The position numbers were made by a program, and so were the translations under genes. The notes beneath the pieces were generated by a model, which was given only the letters and a program-made list of their open reading frames with translations, had not been told where the DNA came from and did not search any database. From Clostridia bacterium (GTDB taxonomy: Bacteria; Bacillota; Clostridia; Christensenellales; Aristaeellaceae), in assembly GCA_030529995.1 (NCBI GenBank), contig JAUMVT010000017.1, positions 1-38,493 on the forward strand: a DNA stretch of 38,493 bases, written 5' to 3'. The first letter of the stretch is position 1. The number at the start of each line of letters is the position of its first letter. Below, piece after piece: positions 1 to 6,795 of this stretch.

Positions 1-15
1 CCGAACAGATTTTAT

Positions 16-561
16 TCATGCGGGGTGTCCAATTTGCACTTGCAATTTGCGATCATTTTTCAACTCTCCGGAATAGAAAATCGGCGTTGTGTCGTGATAC
101 CATTCGTTCCCGGAGGGCAGATATGGCATGACGATGATCAGCGGCGGGATCAGCTTGTCCTCGATCATGTGGTCGATCATGTTCTTGAAGCTGTCCCCAT
201 ATTCGTACATCCATGTGCGCTCATTTCCATAAGCCCCATGCTGGAGATAAAGGATGTTATACCGGGTGGTGAAATCATCCTGATCATAGCCGTAGGGCAG
301 ATAAACCGTGGCGCTGCTTTGAATCGCATTGCCGCTTCCGATATAATCCTTCGTGTTGTAAGTGAAGTTCTCCAGCTTGCCCTGCTGAGCCGCAGCGCTG
401 TAATAACCGTCCGGCACTTTGCCAAGAACAATGTTTTTCATACTGACCTCTGTTTTTGTATCAGAAGCTTCACTGCTTTGACTTTCCGTATCAGCTATGC
501 CGCATGCTGCAAGCATGAACGACATCATCAACAAAATGCAGAGAAAGACTTTACGCTTCAT
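16..561 (-). pseudogene. Truncated CE1/feruloyl-esterase-like lipoprotein
   Basis: The start at 561 follows an AAAGGAG ribosome site. The protein has 181 residues. It begins with a lipoprotein signal peptide: a positively charged n-region, a hydrophobic core and an LAAC lipobox with Cys20. The rest resembles the N-terminal half of secreted CE1/esterase-D-type alpha/beta hydrolases, with the segments 'VYLPYGYD', 'LYLQHGAYGNERTW' and 'IIVMPYLP'. It stops after a short charged tail, before the GxSxG nucleophile, Asp and His that the family needs. The usual length is about 280-320 residues, so this copy is probably inactive. The stop lies 15 bases from the window edge, so I cannot see what replaced the C-terminal half. 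It lies 28 bases downstream of the SDR gene on the same strand and probably shares its transcript. Confidence 0.6.
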
Positions 562-589
562 AGAAAACTCCTTTTTCGCTCTGAACAGA

Positions 590-1333
590 TTACAGCTGCT
601 GGGCAGTGGGACGAACGATGATCTCATTGATGCTTGTGTTCTCCGGCATGTTGATAGCAAAGGCGATGCTCTCCGCTACGGACTCCGCCGGGATCGCAAG
701 TGCGTCATACGCAGCCTGCATACCGTCCCGTCCCTCCTGTGTGGTCAATGATTGCGGCAATTCTGTTGCAATCATTCCGGGGGCCAGCATCGTCACGCGA
801 ATCTCGCTTTTCGCAGCGGCTTCTTCCTCGCGAAGTGTTTCGCTGATCGCTCTGACGCCAAACTTGGTTGCCGCATAAATGCCGCACGCCATGCCTGTCT
901 GATGGGAAGAAAGCGAGCCCATATTGATAATATGTCCGCTCTTCTGTTTACGCATCATTCCGAGGCACGCATGGATTCCGTAGAGAACACCTTTCAGGTT
1001 CACATCTACGCATCTATCCCAATCAGCTACCCTGTCTTCGGCCATTAGTGACAAAGGCATAAGCCCTGCATTATTGATCCACACGTCAATCCTTCCGTAG
1101 ACATCCATTGCTCTTTGCGCCAGTGCTTCCTGGTCGCCCACTTTTGCAACATCCGTAATGCAGTACACCGCATCACCGCCAGCTGCAATGATTTCCGACA
1201 CGATTTTTTCCAGCTTCTCTTCCCGTCTTGCGGCCAGAACAATTTTGTTGCCCTGTTTCGCAAGAAGGCGTGCGGTTGCTTCTCCAATTCCGCTGGACGC
1301 TCCCGTAATAACCACCACTTTAGACCGGTTCAT
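590..1333 (-). CDS. SDR family NAD(P)-dependent oxidoreductase
   Basis: This is a 247-residue classical short-chain dehydrogenase/reductase, a cytosolic Rossmann-fold enzyme. Visible motifs are the cofactor-binding TGASSGIG (residues 10-17), NNAG (87-90), the catalytic Ser140 and the YxxxK pair Tyr153/Lys157. 'AARREEK' after the second strand favours NADP(H). Length is normal. A strong GGAGGG site precedes the ATG at 1333. It is transcribed divergently from the MerR regulator, and its promoter has the long 19-bp spacer with a central palindrome typical of MerR-activated promoters, so MerR control is very likely. The substrate cannot be read from sequence; relatives reduce diverse aldehydes, ketones or hydroxy acids. 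Confidence 0.9.
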   Translation of the reverse strand: MNRSKVVVITGASSGIGEATARLLAKQGNKIVLAARREEKLEKIVSEIIAAGGDAVYCITDVAKVGDQEALAQRAMDVYGRIDVWINNAGLMPLSLMAEDRVADWDRCVDVNLKGVLYGIHACLGMMRKQKSGHIINMGSLSSHQTGMACGIYAATKFGVRAISETLREEEAAAKSEIRVTMLAPGMIATELPQSLTTQEGRDGMQAAYDALAIPAESVAESIAFAINMPENTSINEIIVRPTAQQL

Positions 1334-1367
1334 CTACAGTCCCTCCTTCAAGAAAGCAAGAACATCG

Positions 1368-1396
1368 TTGACTTTTGTTCAAAAGCAGTGTAACAT
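1368..1396 (+). promoter_or_regulatory. Candidate promoter of the merR-like gene
   Basis: On the plus strand, TTGACT (1368-1373) is followed after 17 bp by TAACAT (1391-1396). The -10 overlaps both the -10 of the divergent SDR promoter and the edge of the MerR palindrome, so binding there could also autoregulate. The -10 match is only 4 of 6. Confidence 0.4.
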
Positions 1397-1417
1397 TAAC
1401 CTCGAGGTTAAGGTCAA
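1387..1417 (-). promoter_or_regulatory. MerR-type promoter/operator of the SDR gene
   Basis: Read on the minus strand: -35 TTGACC (1412-1417), a 19-bp spacer, and -10 TACACT (1387-1392). The spacer contains the perfect 16-bp palindrome TTAACCTCGAGGTTAA (1396-1411). A 19-bp spacer with a dyad between the two hexamers is the hallmark of promoters that MerR-family proteins activate by DNA distortion. The merR gene is the divergent neighbour. Confidence 0.8.
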
Positions 1418-1467
1418 TACCAAAGGTCGAATTTAATTTTTGAACTTTTTGTAACGGAGGATTGGTT

Positions 1468-1881
1468 ATGCCTTATACGATCAAACAGGCCGCCGAGCTT
1501 ATGAACTTGACCCCTGTTACACTGCGGTATTACGACAAACAGGGCTTACTGCCGTATATGGAGCGGAAAGAATCCGGGTATCGAATGTTTTCCGATGGGG
1601 ACATTGCTATGCTGCGGGTCATCGAATGCCTGAAGAAATCCGGCATGTCCATCAAGGACATCCGGCAATTCTCCGAATGGGTATTGATGGGGGATGATTC
1701 CCTGCAAGAGCGGTATAAAATGTTCCTGGAGCGGAAAAAAGCCGTTGAAGCGCAGATGGCAGACCTGCAAAAGACGCTGGACTTTATCAACCACAAATGC
1801 TGGTATTATGAGACTGCCATTGAAGCAGGAACGGAGAAAATCCACTTCAAAGAGCAGTCTGATAAGTTGCCTTGCGAATAA
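1468..1881 (+). CDS. MerR family transcriptional regulator
   Basis: This is a 137-residue regulator. The N-terminal winged helix-turn-helix has the family pattern 'YTIKQAAELMNLTPVTLRYYDKQGLL' and 'ESGYRMFSDGDIAMLRVI'. A long dimerisation helix follows (about residues 80-115), then a short C-terminal tail without a paired-Cys metal site. It therefore resembles the aldehyde/stress-type MerR proteins (AdhR-like) more than metal sensors. The ATG at 1468 sits 7 bases after GGAGG; an upstream in-frame TTG at 1462 is too close to that site. The divergent SDR promoter carries a matching palindrome in a 19-bp spacer, making that gene the likely target. The ligand is unknown. Confidence 0.9.
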   Translation: MPYTIKQAAELMNLTPVTLRYYDKQGLLPYMERKESGYRMFSDGDIAMLRVIECLKKSGMSIKDIRQFSEWVLMGDDSLQERYKMFLERKKAVEAQMADLQKTLDFINHKCWYYETAIEAGTEKIHFKEQSDKLPCE

Positions 1882-1882
1882 G

Positions 1883-1934
1883 AAAAATGCAGTAAGGCCG
1901 CAGCCATCCGTAGAAAGAGGCTGCGGCCTTACTG
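1883..1934 (-). terminator. Intrinsic terminator of the membrane hydrolase gene
   Basis: There is a perfect 16-bp inverted repeat (1890-1905 with 1919-1934) with a 13-base loop. On the minus strand it is followed by a T run (1888-1884). It fills the gap between the convergent merR and hydrolase genes and may also stop merR transcription, though the plus-strand side lacks a T run. Confidence 0.8.
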
Positions 1935-3272
1935 TTACTCAGCGTGCGCATTCATAAATTCAATCATTCTGTCCTGCGTGAGTTTCGCGTAGTCAGAGCC
2001 GAGATCTTCATATCCATGTGCCAGCGTTGCTACGGCCTTGGGGTAGTAGATCAGCTTGCACTCCACGCCCAGTTCTACCAGACGTGCATTCATGGCAAAA
2101 GCCTGATCAAAGAAGCTGCCGCTGTTTCCGTCCGAAATCAGTGCGGGAGGATAGTTCGCACTCACATTATCAATGACATTGGAGAGGCGGGAGGCTTCCT
2201 TGTCATAAACAATATCATTGGTATTCAGATAGACCCGGCCTGCCCAGTAAAACATATAGTCAATGACAACATTATGGGTGACGCCGTACTGCGAGTTGTC
2301 GAGCAGAGCGCTGATAAATACCACACCGCGAATATCGTCAGAATCCAGCGCAGGCGTAATGCCCATTTCAGCAGCATACTCCGGGTTCGTTTGCAGATTT
2401 GCCATTACACCCGCCAGATTGCCGCCCGCAGAGCCGCCGGACAGAAATACCGCATCCATATTCAACCCCAGCTCCGCTGCATGGTCTTTCAGATATTTCA
2501 GTCCGCTGTTGAGCTGTATGATCGCATCCGGGAAGATATGCTCCGTCATCAGGCAGTAATTGAACTGCACCACATTGTATCCCTCGTTCAGCGCACGATA
2601 CGCAAGGGAATCCCTGTAATCGACCTCGCCCGCATTGGGATCGCCGCTGCTCTTATCGCCGTTGGCATAGCCGCCGCCATGAATGAAAAGCAGCGTAGGA
2701 GGATTTTCAGACCGTGGTGTAGCTGTGTAATAAACATCCAGAAATCCGTTGGGGTAAACGGTGTCATACTGAATGTTCGCAATCATCTGTGCGCCATTTT
2801 CCAATGTTTCCTCATAGCGCTCTGCTGATGTTACATTTCCGTATGCGTTGATGGCAGTCTTGAAAACAGAGAAAGAAGCCTTTGGAAAGAATGTGATTCC
2901 AAGAATCACAAAAGCCAACAGTCCGGCAGCAGCAGAAAGAACGACCTCGCCTACCTTTGCAACAGGACGCTTTGCTTTGCGCTGGATCAATCCGCAAACG
3001 GTCATCACAATGCCCGCCACAGCAGTCAATACGCCAAGACCGGTATATACCAGCCAGCGGTCAGAGAAAATGCCAATCACATGAAGTGCCGTGACACCCC
3101 GAACAAGCCAGAGCTGCCACATCGGAAGCTCTGACTTTTTTTTACGCATCTCGAATAGCAGTGCACAGCCCGCAATCAAAATGACTCCCGCTACAATGCG
3201 ACTTTCGTTCACCAGAAACTGTTCGACGGTTCCCAATAGCATTCCCGCAATGCCAATCACCCACACGTTCAT
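1935..3272 (-). CDS. Membrane-anchored alpha/beta hydrolase (HSL/family IV type)
   Basis: This 445-residue protein has four to five hydrophobic segments in its first ~130 residues, followed by a hormone-sensitive-lipase-type hydrolase domain. The oxyanion motif HGGG is at 198-201, the nucleophile Ser281 is in GGSAGG, an acid (Asp381 or Asp389) lies in the stretch SDGNSGSFFDQ, and His419 is in LAHGYE. The catalytic domain should lie at the membrane; its side depends on the topology of an uneven number of helices. The ATG at 3272 has GGAGG 7 bases upstream; a TTG 18 bases earlier is less likely because it precedes that ribosome site. The gene is divergent from a TetR regulator, with a dyad near its transcription start. 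The substrate is probably a small ester or acylated compound. Confidence 0.85.
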   Translation of the reverse strand: MNVWVIGIAGMLLGTVEQFLVNESRIVAGVILIAGCALLFEMRKKKSELPMWQLWLVRGVTALHVIGIFSDRWLVYTGLGVLTAVAGIVMTVCGLIQRKAKRPVAKVGEVVLSAAAGLLAFVILGITFFPKASFSVFKTAINAYGNVTSAERYEETLENGAQMIANIQYDTVYPNGFLDVYYTATPRSENPPTLLFIHGGGYANGDKSSGDPNAGEVDYRDSLAYRALNEGYNVVQFNYCLMTEHIFPDAIIQLNSGLKYLKDHAAELGLNMDAVFLSGGSAGGNLAGVMANLQTNPEYAAEMGITPALDSDDIRGVVFISALLDNSQYGVTHNVVIDYMFYWAGRVYLNTNDIVYDKEASRLSNVIDNVSANYPPALISDGNSGSFFDQAFAMNARLVELGVECKLIYYPKAVATLAHGYEDLGSDYAKLTQDRMIEFMNAHAE

Positions 3273-3310
3273 ACTTGTTCCTCCCGCCAAAATATGATAT
3301 CATTCTAAAC

Positions 3311-3324
3311 GCAACTCACGTTGC
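3311..3324. promoter_or_regulatory. Candidate TetR operator
   Basis: The 14-bp dyad GCAAC-TCAC-GTTGC lies just downstream of the -10 of the divergent hydrolase promoter, where a repressor would block initiation. A second partial copy (ACGTTGCATT) recurs at 3395-3404, directly before the tetR start, which would fit autoregulation. Confidence 0.5.
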
Positions 3325-3330
3325 ATTTAC

Positions 3331-3359
3331 ATTGTAATCCTCAAAGAATATGGAATCAA
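3331..3359 (-). promoter_or_regulatory. Promoter of the membrane hydrolase gene
   Basis: On the minus strand, -35 TTGATT (3354-3359) and -10 TACAAT (3331-3336) are separated by 17 bp. The GCAAC/GTTGC dyad begins seven bases downstream. Confidence 0.6.
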
Positions 3360-3404
3360 GGACTCGGCTTCTAAAATGGACATAGCATTGGGAGACGTTG
3401 CATT

Positions 3405-3920
3405 ATGCGGACGAACAAACTTTCAAAAAAGTGTTTCTTTGAGGCGCTTCTGCGGCTCTACCATCAAAAATCGTATCCGGAAATTCAAATCTCTGAAATA
3501 TGCCGGGAGGCCGGGTATAATCGCAGCACATTCTACCGCATTTATCCTTCTAAGGAAGCCCTGCTTTTAGACGGCTTCAAGGAAGAATACATGATGGGGT
3601 ACTATCGGACGATCCCGCCAACTGCTGTGGAAACCAAAGCGGTCTATATCCGCAATGTGGAGCTTCTGTTTGCCTTTATCCGAAAAAATCCGGATTTCTT
3701 CCTGATGATGCGGGACGCCCATCTTGTAAACGAAATGTACTTGCTGTTCCGGAAAGCATATCCCTACGACAGCACAAAAGACGAGTGTGCGTTTTACACC
3801 CGAAATTTTCTCGCGGCTGGCTATCTTTCTGTGATTTACGGCTGGCTGGATGATGGTATGAAGCAGAGTGATCGGCATATGGCAGAATTAGTGGTAAAAA
3901 TCATCGGCTTAAATCCATAG
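3405..3920 (+). CDS. TetR/AcrR family transcriptional regulator
   Basis: This is a 171-residue regulator with a TetR N-terminal helix-turn-helix (about residues 25-46, 'ISEICREAGYNRSTFYRIYPSKEAL') and an all-helical ligand/dimer domain. It is short for the family (typically 180-220), as in the TetR_C_7-like subgroup. The ATG at 3405 follows GGGAG at a slightly long spacing of about 10 bases. It is divergent from the membrane hydrolase, whose promoter region carries the GCAAC/GTTGC dyad, so that gene is the likely target along with tetR itself. The effector is unknown. Confidence 0.88.
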   Translation: MRTNKLSKKCFFEALLRLYHQKSYPEIQISEICREAGYNRSTFYRIYPSKEALLLDGFKEEYMMGYYRTIPPTAVETKAVYIRNVELLFAFIRKNPDFFLMMRDAHLVNEMYLLFRKAYPYDSTKDECAFYTRNFLAAGYLSVIYGWLDDGMKQSDRHMAELVVKIIGLNP

Positions 3921-4181
3921 AGATTTCAGATTGCATCAGTGCAAGTCAGCTTTTATTAATTACCACTGCCCAAGGCATGGATGGATAAATCTATGAATAC
4001 TGCTATGGCGCCGGGCTGGAGGACAGTATATGCCTGAGTGGAAGGATCGAGGGATTGAAGAAGTCATAAAAGACATTGCAACTATCTGATTGAAAAGCTA
4101 GGGGGTAAGCGCAGGACACAGGGTAAGGGAAAGACACGGAGGAACATTTCCTTCCGTGCCTGCCTGTATTTTTGCAATGAT
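3921..4181. other. Non-coding stretch without recognisable gene
   Basis: About 260 bases between tetR and the terminator repeat hold no ORF with a ribosome site. An imperfect hairpin (about 4135-4159, CACGGAGGAA against TTCCTTCCGTG), then TATTTTT about ten bases on, may weakly terminate tetR. Nothing else is identifiable. Confidence 0.4.
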
Positions 4182-4231
4182 AAAACCACCGATGAATGAA
4201 CATTTCTGCTTCTCCATCGGTGGTTCTGTTT
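4182..4231 (-). terminator. Terminator repeat, copy 1 (downstream of asd)
   Basis: A perfect 11-bp stem (AACCACCGATG at 4184-4194, CATCGGTGGTT at 4215-4225) with a 20-base loop is followed on the minus strand by TTTTA. About 49 bases are nearly identical (about four differences) to the element at 33476-33525 behind pckA, loop included. On the plus strand it is followed by CTGTTTT, so it may act in both directions. Confidence 0.7.
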
Positions 4232-4323
4232 TGCCGTTCTGGAAACGTACTTAAAACTCAATTCCTAGAAATCTTTAAGATGACGTTTCTTTGAACTGTC
4301 CTTTTTTACTGAAAATCTTACTC

Positions 4324-5412
4324 TCACGCCTGAGGCTCGATGTACCCCTTCCGGCACAGGAGTTCTGCCGTCAGAATGCCGCCGCCGGCAGCGCCCCGAA
4401 CCGTGTTATGGCTCAGGCACACAAACTTATAATCGAACAGCACATCCGGGCGCAGCCGACCGATAGACACGCCAAAGCCATTTTGGAAATCACGATCCAA
4501 CCGGGTTTGGGGGCGTGCAGGATCATCAAAGTATTGCAGGAAAGGCTTGGGTGCACTGGGCAGGTTCAACCGCTGTGCTTCGGTTTCCCAGTTGTTCCAC
4601 TTCTCCAGAATCTGCTCCATGGTGGGCTTATGGGCAAAGGACACGGACACTGCTGCCATGTGACCGTCAGAGGCAGCTACACGCAGGCACTGAGCGCTGA
4701 TCACGGGCTTGACTGCATTGACAATCACGCCGTCTGCAACCTTGCCCCACAGCTTGAGAGGCTCTTTTTCGCTCTTTTCATCTTCACCGCTGATATAGGG
4801 AATGACGTTGTCCACCATTTCAGGCCAGGTCTTGAAGGTCTTCCCGGCGCCGCTGATGGCCTGATAGGTGCACACGCTAACCTTCTCAGGCTCAAACTCC
4901 ATGAGGGGCGTGAGCGCAGGAACGTAGCTCTGAATCGAGCAATTAGGCTTTACGGCAATAAAGCCCCGCTTGCATCCGAGCCGCTGGCGCTGGGTCGCAA
5001 TCACTTCAATATGATCCGCATTGATTTCCGGCACCACCATGGGCACATCCGGCAAACCACGGCAGGCACTGTTGTTGCTAACCACAGGAATCTCGTGCTT
5101 GGCATAATTTTCTTCCAATGCACGGATTTCATCCTTCTTCATGTCTACTGCGCAGAATACGAAGTCCACCAGCTTGCCCATGGATTCAACATCCTGAGCG
5201 TCCAGCACCGTCATATCACGCACGTCTGACGGAATCTCCCAATCAAATGCCCAACGGCTTCCGACGGCTTCCGCATAGGTTTTTCCTGCACTGCGGGCAG
5301 AGGCTGCCAACGCCGTAATATGGAACCAAGGATGCCCCTGCAGGAGAGAAATAAAACGCTGACCGACCATACCGGTTGCACCAACAATGCCTACACGATA
5401 CTGCTTCTCCAA
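4324..5412 (-). CDS. asd: Aspartate-semialdehyde dehydrogenase
   Basis: This 362-residue enzyme reduces L-aspartyl-4-phosphate to aspartate semialdehyde with NADPH, the branch point to lysine/diaminopimelate, threonine and methionine. It is of the archaeal/fungal-type ASADH subgroup. The N-terminal Rossmann motif GATGMVGQRF is at 11-20, the catalytic Cys158 is in PNCSIQ, and the catalytic His251 is in ASDGHMA. Length is normal. The start is TTG at 5412, with GGAG about 10 bases upstream; no in-frame ATG lies close enough to keep the glycine-rich motif. A near-consensus promoter is at 5484-5512. It is apparently monocistronic, ending in the repeat terminator at 4182-4231. Confidence 0.95.
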   Translation of the reverse strand: MEKQYRVGIVGATGMVGQRFISLLQGHPWFHITALAASARSAGKTYAEAVGSRWAFDWEIPSDVRDMTVLDAQDVESMGKLVDFVFCAVDMKKDEIRALEENYAKHEIPVVSNNSACRGLPDVPMVVPEINADHIEVIATQRQRLGCKRGFIAVKPNCSIQSYVPALTPLMEFEPEKVSVCTYQAISGAGKTFKTWPEMVDNVIPYISGEDEKSEKEPLKLWGKVADGVIVNAVKPVISAQCLRVAASDGHMAAVSVSFAHKPTMEQILEKWNNWETEAQRLNLPSAPKPFLQYFDDPARPQTRLDRDFQNGFGVSIGRLRPDVLFDYKFVCLSHNTVRGAAGGGILTAELLCRKGYIEPQA

Positions 5413-5483
5413 CTGACCGTCACTCCTTCATCCGAATTGTTCACTCCGTGTGCCATGCACACATGGTGATTCAATTCGTTTGC

Positions 5484-5512
5484 ATCATATCATGAAGAAA
5501 ACCGGATGTCAA
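5484..5512 (-). promoter_or_regulatory. Sigma-A promoter of asd
   Basis: On the minus strand, -35 TTGACA (5507-5512, full consensus), 17-bp spacer, -10 TATGAT (5484-5489, five of six). It lies about 70 bases upstream of the TTG start. Confidence 0.85.
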
Positions 5513-5560
5513 CAATATGCGTGGGTTTGGATAAAGATGCACATTTTCCGCCGCAGAAGC

Positions 5561-6562
5561 TCACGCCATGATCTTCCGCACAGCAAAAACTCTGTTCGAC
5601 ACATCTTGAAATTCTTCCGGCGTCAGAGACTGTGCACCGTCGCACAGTGCGTGCTTGGGATCATTGTGCACCTCGATGATCAAGCCATCCGCCCCGCATG
5701 CCGCCGCTGCCACAGCCATAGGCTTCACCAAGCGGCTAACCCCGGTTGCGTGGCTGGGATCTACAATCACCGGCAGGTGGGTCTTTTCATGCAGCACAGG
5801 GATGGCGCTCAAATCCAGCGTGTTCCGTGTGGCCGTTTCAAAGGTGCGAATGCCCCGCTCGCACAGCACCACCTGTTCATTACCGCCGGCCATAATGTAT
5901 TCGGCACTCATCAGCAGCTCTTGGATGGTGTTGGCAAGGCCCCGCTTCAACAAAATGGGCTTGTTCACCTTACCAAGCTTCTTCAGCAGTTCAAAGTTCT
6001 GCATGTTTCTGGCGCCCACTTGGATCATGTCCACCTGCTCAAACAGAGGCAAATCCGCCGCATCCATAATTTCCGTTACGATGGGCAGGCCGGTTGCCTC
6101 CTTTGCCTTCAGCAACAGGCGCAAACCTTCATCATGCAAGCCCTGAAACGCATAGGGTGACGTGCGGGGCTTGAACGCACCGCCGCGCAGCAGGGTTGCG
6201 CCTGCTTCTTTCACCGACTTAGCCACAGAAATAATCTGCGCCTCATTCTCAACAGAGCAAGGGCCTGCAATGATTTGGAAGTTTCCTCCACCGATTTTTA
6301 CACCGCCTACATCCACTACCGTATCGGTGGGATGAAACTTCCGATTGGCCTTCTTATAGGGCTCCTGCACACGCCGAACGGCCTCCACCGCATCCAGGGA
6401 TGTGATCATATCCTCATCCACCTGCGTGGTATCGCCTACCAGACCCATGATGGTGCAGCTTTCCCCTTGGGACATATGAATCTTCAGCCCAAGTCCCGTG
6501 AAGAAATGCTGCAGCTTCTCAATCTGCTCCTGCCGTGCTTCCTGCTTCAAGATAACGATCAT
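5561..6562 (-). CDS. aroF: 3-deoxy-7-phosphoheptulonate (DAHP) synthase
   Basis: This 333-residue enzyme catalyses the first step of the shikimate pathway, condensing PEP and erythrose 4-phosphate to DAHP. It belongs to the AroA-I-beta group: a ferredoxin-like regulatory domain (about 1-70) precedes the TIM barrel. Visible motifs are AGPCSVE (99-105), the segment [16 protein letters not shown] (126-141), [10 protein letters not shown] and GIRTFE. In characterised members of this domain arrangement the N-terminal domain mediates feedback inhibition by Tyr/Phe. The ATG at 6562 follows GGAGGGA. Upstream lies a Tyr-codon leader and a terminator/antiterminator pair, so expression appears to be attenuated by charged tRNA-Tyr. 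Apparently a single-gene transcript. Confidence 0.95.
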   Translation of the reverse strand: MIVILKQEARQEQIEKLQHFFTGLGLKIHMSQGESCTIMGLVGDTTQVDEDMITSLDAVEAVRRVQEPYKKANRKFHPTDTVVDVGGVKIGGGNFQIIAGPCSVENEAQIISVAKSVKEAGATLLRGGAFKPRTSPYAFQGLHDEGLRLLLKAKEATGLPIVTEIMDAADLPLFEQVDMIQVGARNMQNFELLKKLGKVNKPILLKRGLANTIQELLMSAEYIMAGGNEQVVLCERGIRTFETATRNTLDLSAIPVLHEKTHLPVIVDPSHATGVSRLVKPMAVAAAACGADGLIIEVHNDPKHALCDGAQSLTPEEFQDVSNRVFAVRKIMA

Positions 6563-6600
6563 GTTTACCGTCCCTCCGTCCTACAATTTGGGCACCAAAC

Positions 6601-6631
6601 AAAAGCGCCCCACAGCACACGCTGCAGGGCG
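6601..6631 (-). terminator. Attenuator terminator in the aroF leader
   Basis: On the minus-strand RNA, a stem of about 11 pairs (two of them G-U) with a GUGU loop forms from 6631 down to 6606 and is followed by CUUUUGUUU. Its 5' arm (6623-6631) is perfectly complementary over 9 bases to 6655-6663, so terminator and antiterminator exclude each other. Confidence 0.75.
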
Positions 6632-6663
6632 ACGGAAGATTCCACGCCAAATCACGCCCTGCA
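6623..6663 (-). promoter_or_regulatory. Antiterminator hairpin of the aroF attenuator
   Basis: The 9-base TGCAGGGCG (6663-6655 on the minus strand) covers the last leader codons and abuts the leader stop. It pairs perfectly with CGCCCTGCA (6631-6623), the 5' arm of the terminator. A ribosome finishing the leader would cover the first strand and allow termination; a ribosome stalled at the upstream Tyr codons would leave it free. Confidence 0.7.
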
Positions 6664-6714
6664 CGAACGGTACAGCACGTAATAATAATAGTAGCCAAAC
6701 CGACTGCTAACCAT
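6652..6714 (-). CDS. Tyrosine-rich attenuator leader peptide of aroF
   Basis: A 20-codon ORF starts with ATG at 6714, eight bases after a strong GAAGGAGG site, and ends with TGA at 6652-6654. Its product is rich in aromatic residues: Phe6, then Tyr8-Tyr12 consecutively, and Tyr15. It lies between a near-consensus promoter and the terminator/antiterminator hairpins ahead of DAHP synthase. This is the arrangement of amino-acid-responsive leaders such as trpL and pheL. It is probably a sensor of charged tRNA-Tyr (possibly also tRNA-Phe) with no function for the peptide itself. Confidence 0.8.
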   Translation of the reverse strand: MVSSRFGYYYYYVLYRSCRA

Positions 6715-6744
6715 GGCGCAAACCTCCTTCTTTTTGTTGCAACC

Positions 6745-6773
6745 ATCATACCCCTTTTTCTGCCAAAATGCAA
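6745..6773 (-). promoter_or_regulatory. Promoter of the aroF leader, with central inverted repeat
   Basis: On the minus strand, -35 TTGCAT (6768-6773), 17-bp spacer, -10 TATGAT (6745-6750). A perfect 9-bp inverted repeat (ATACCCCTT / AAGGGGTAT, 6748-6756 and 6772-6780) frames the spacer and overlaps both hexamers. It could be a repressor operator, or a hairpin ending the upstream DUF6273 transcript, although no T run follows it. Confidence 0.75.
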
Positions 6774-6795
6774 GGGGTATATAGAATATTCATGA

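Noticed and set aside
5441-5464. Seven-codon ORF in the asd leader as a possible attenuator peptide
   Set aside because: No ribosome site, no run of Lys/Thr/Met codons, and no terminator/antiterminator pair follows.
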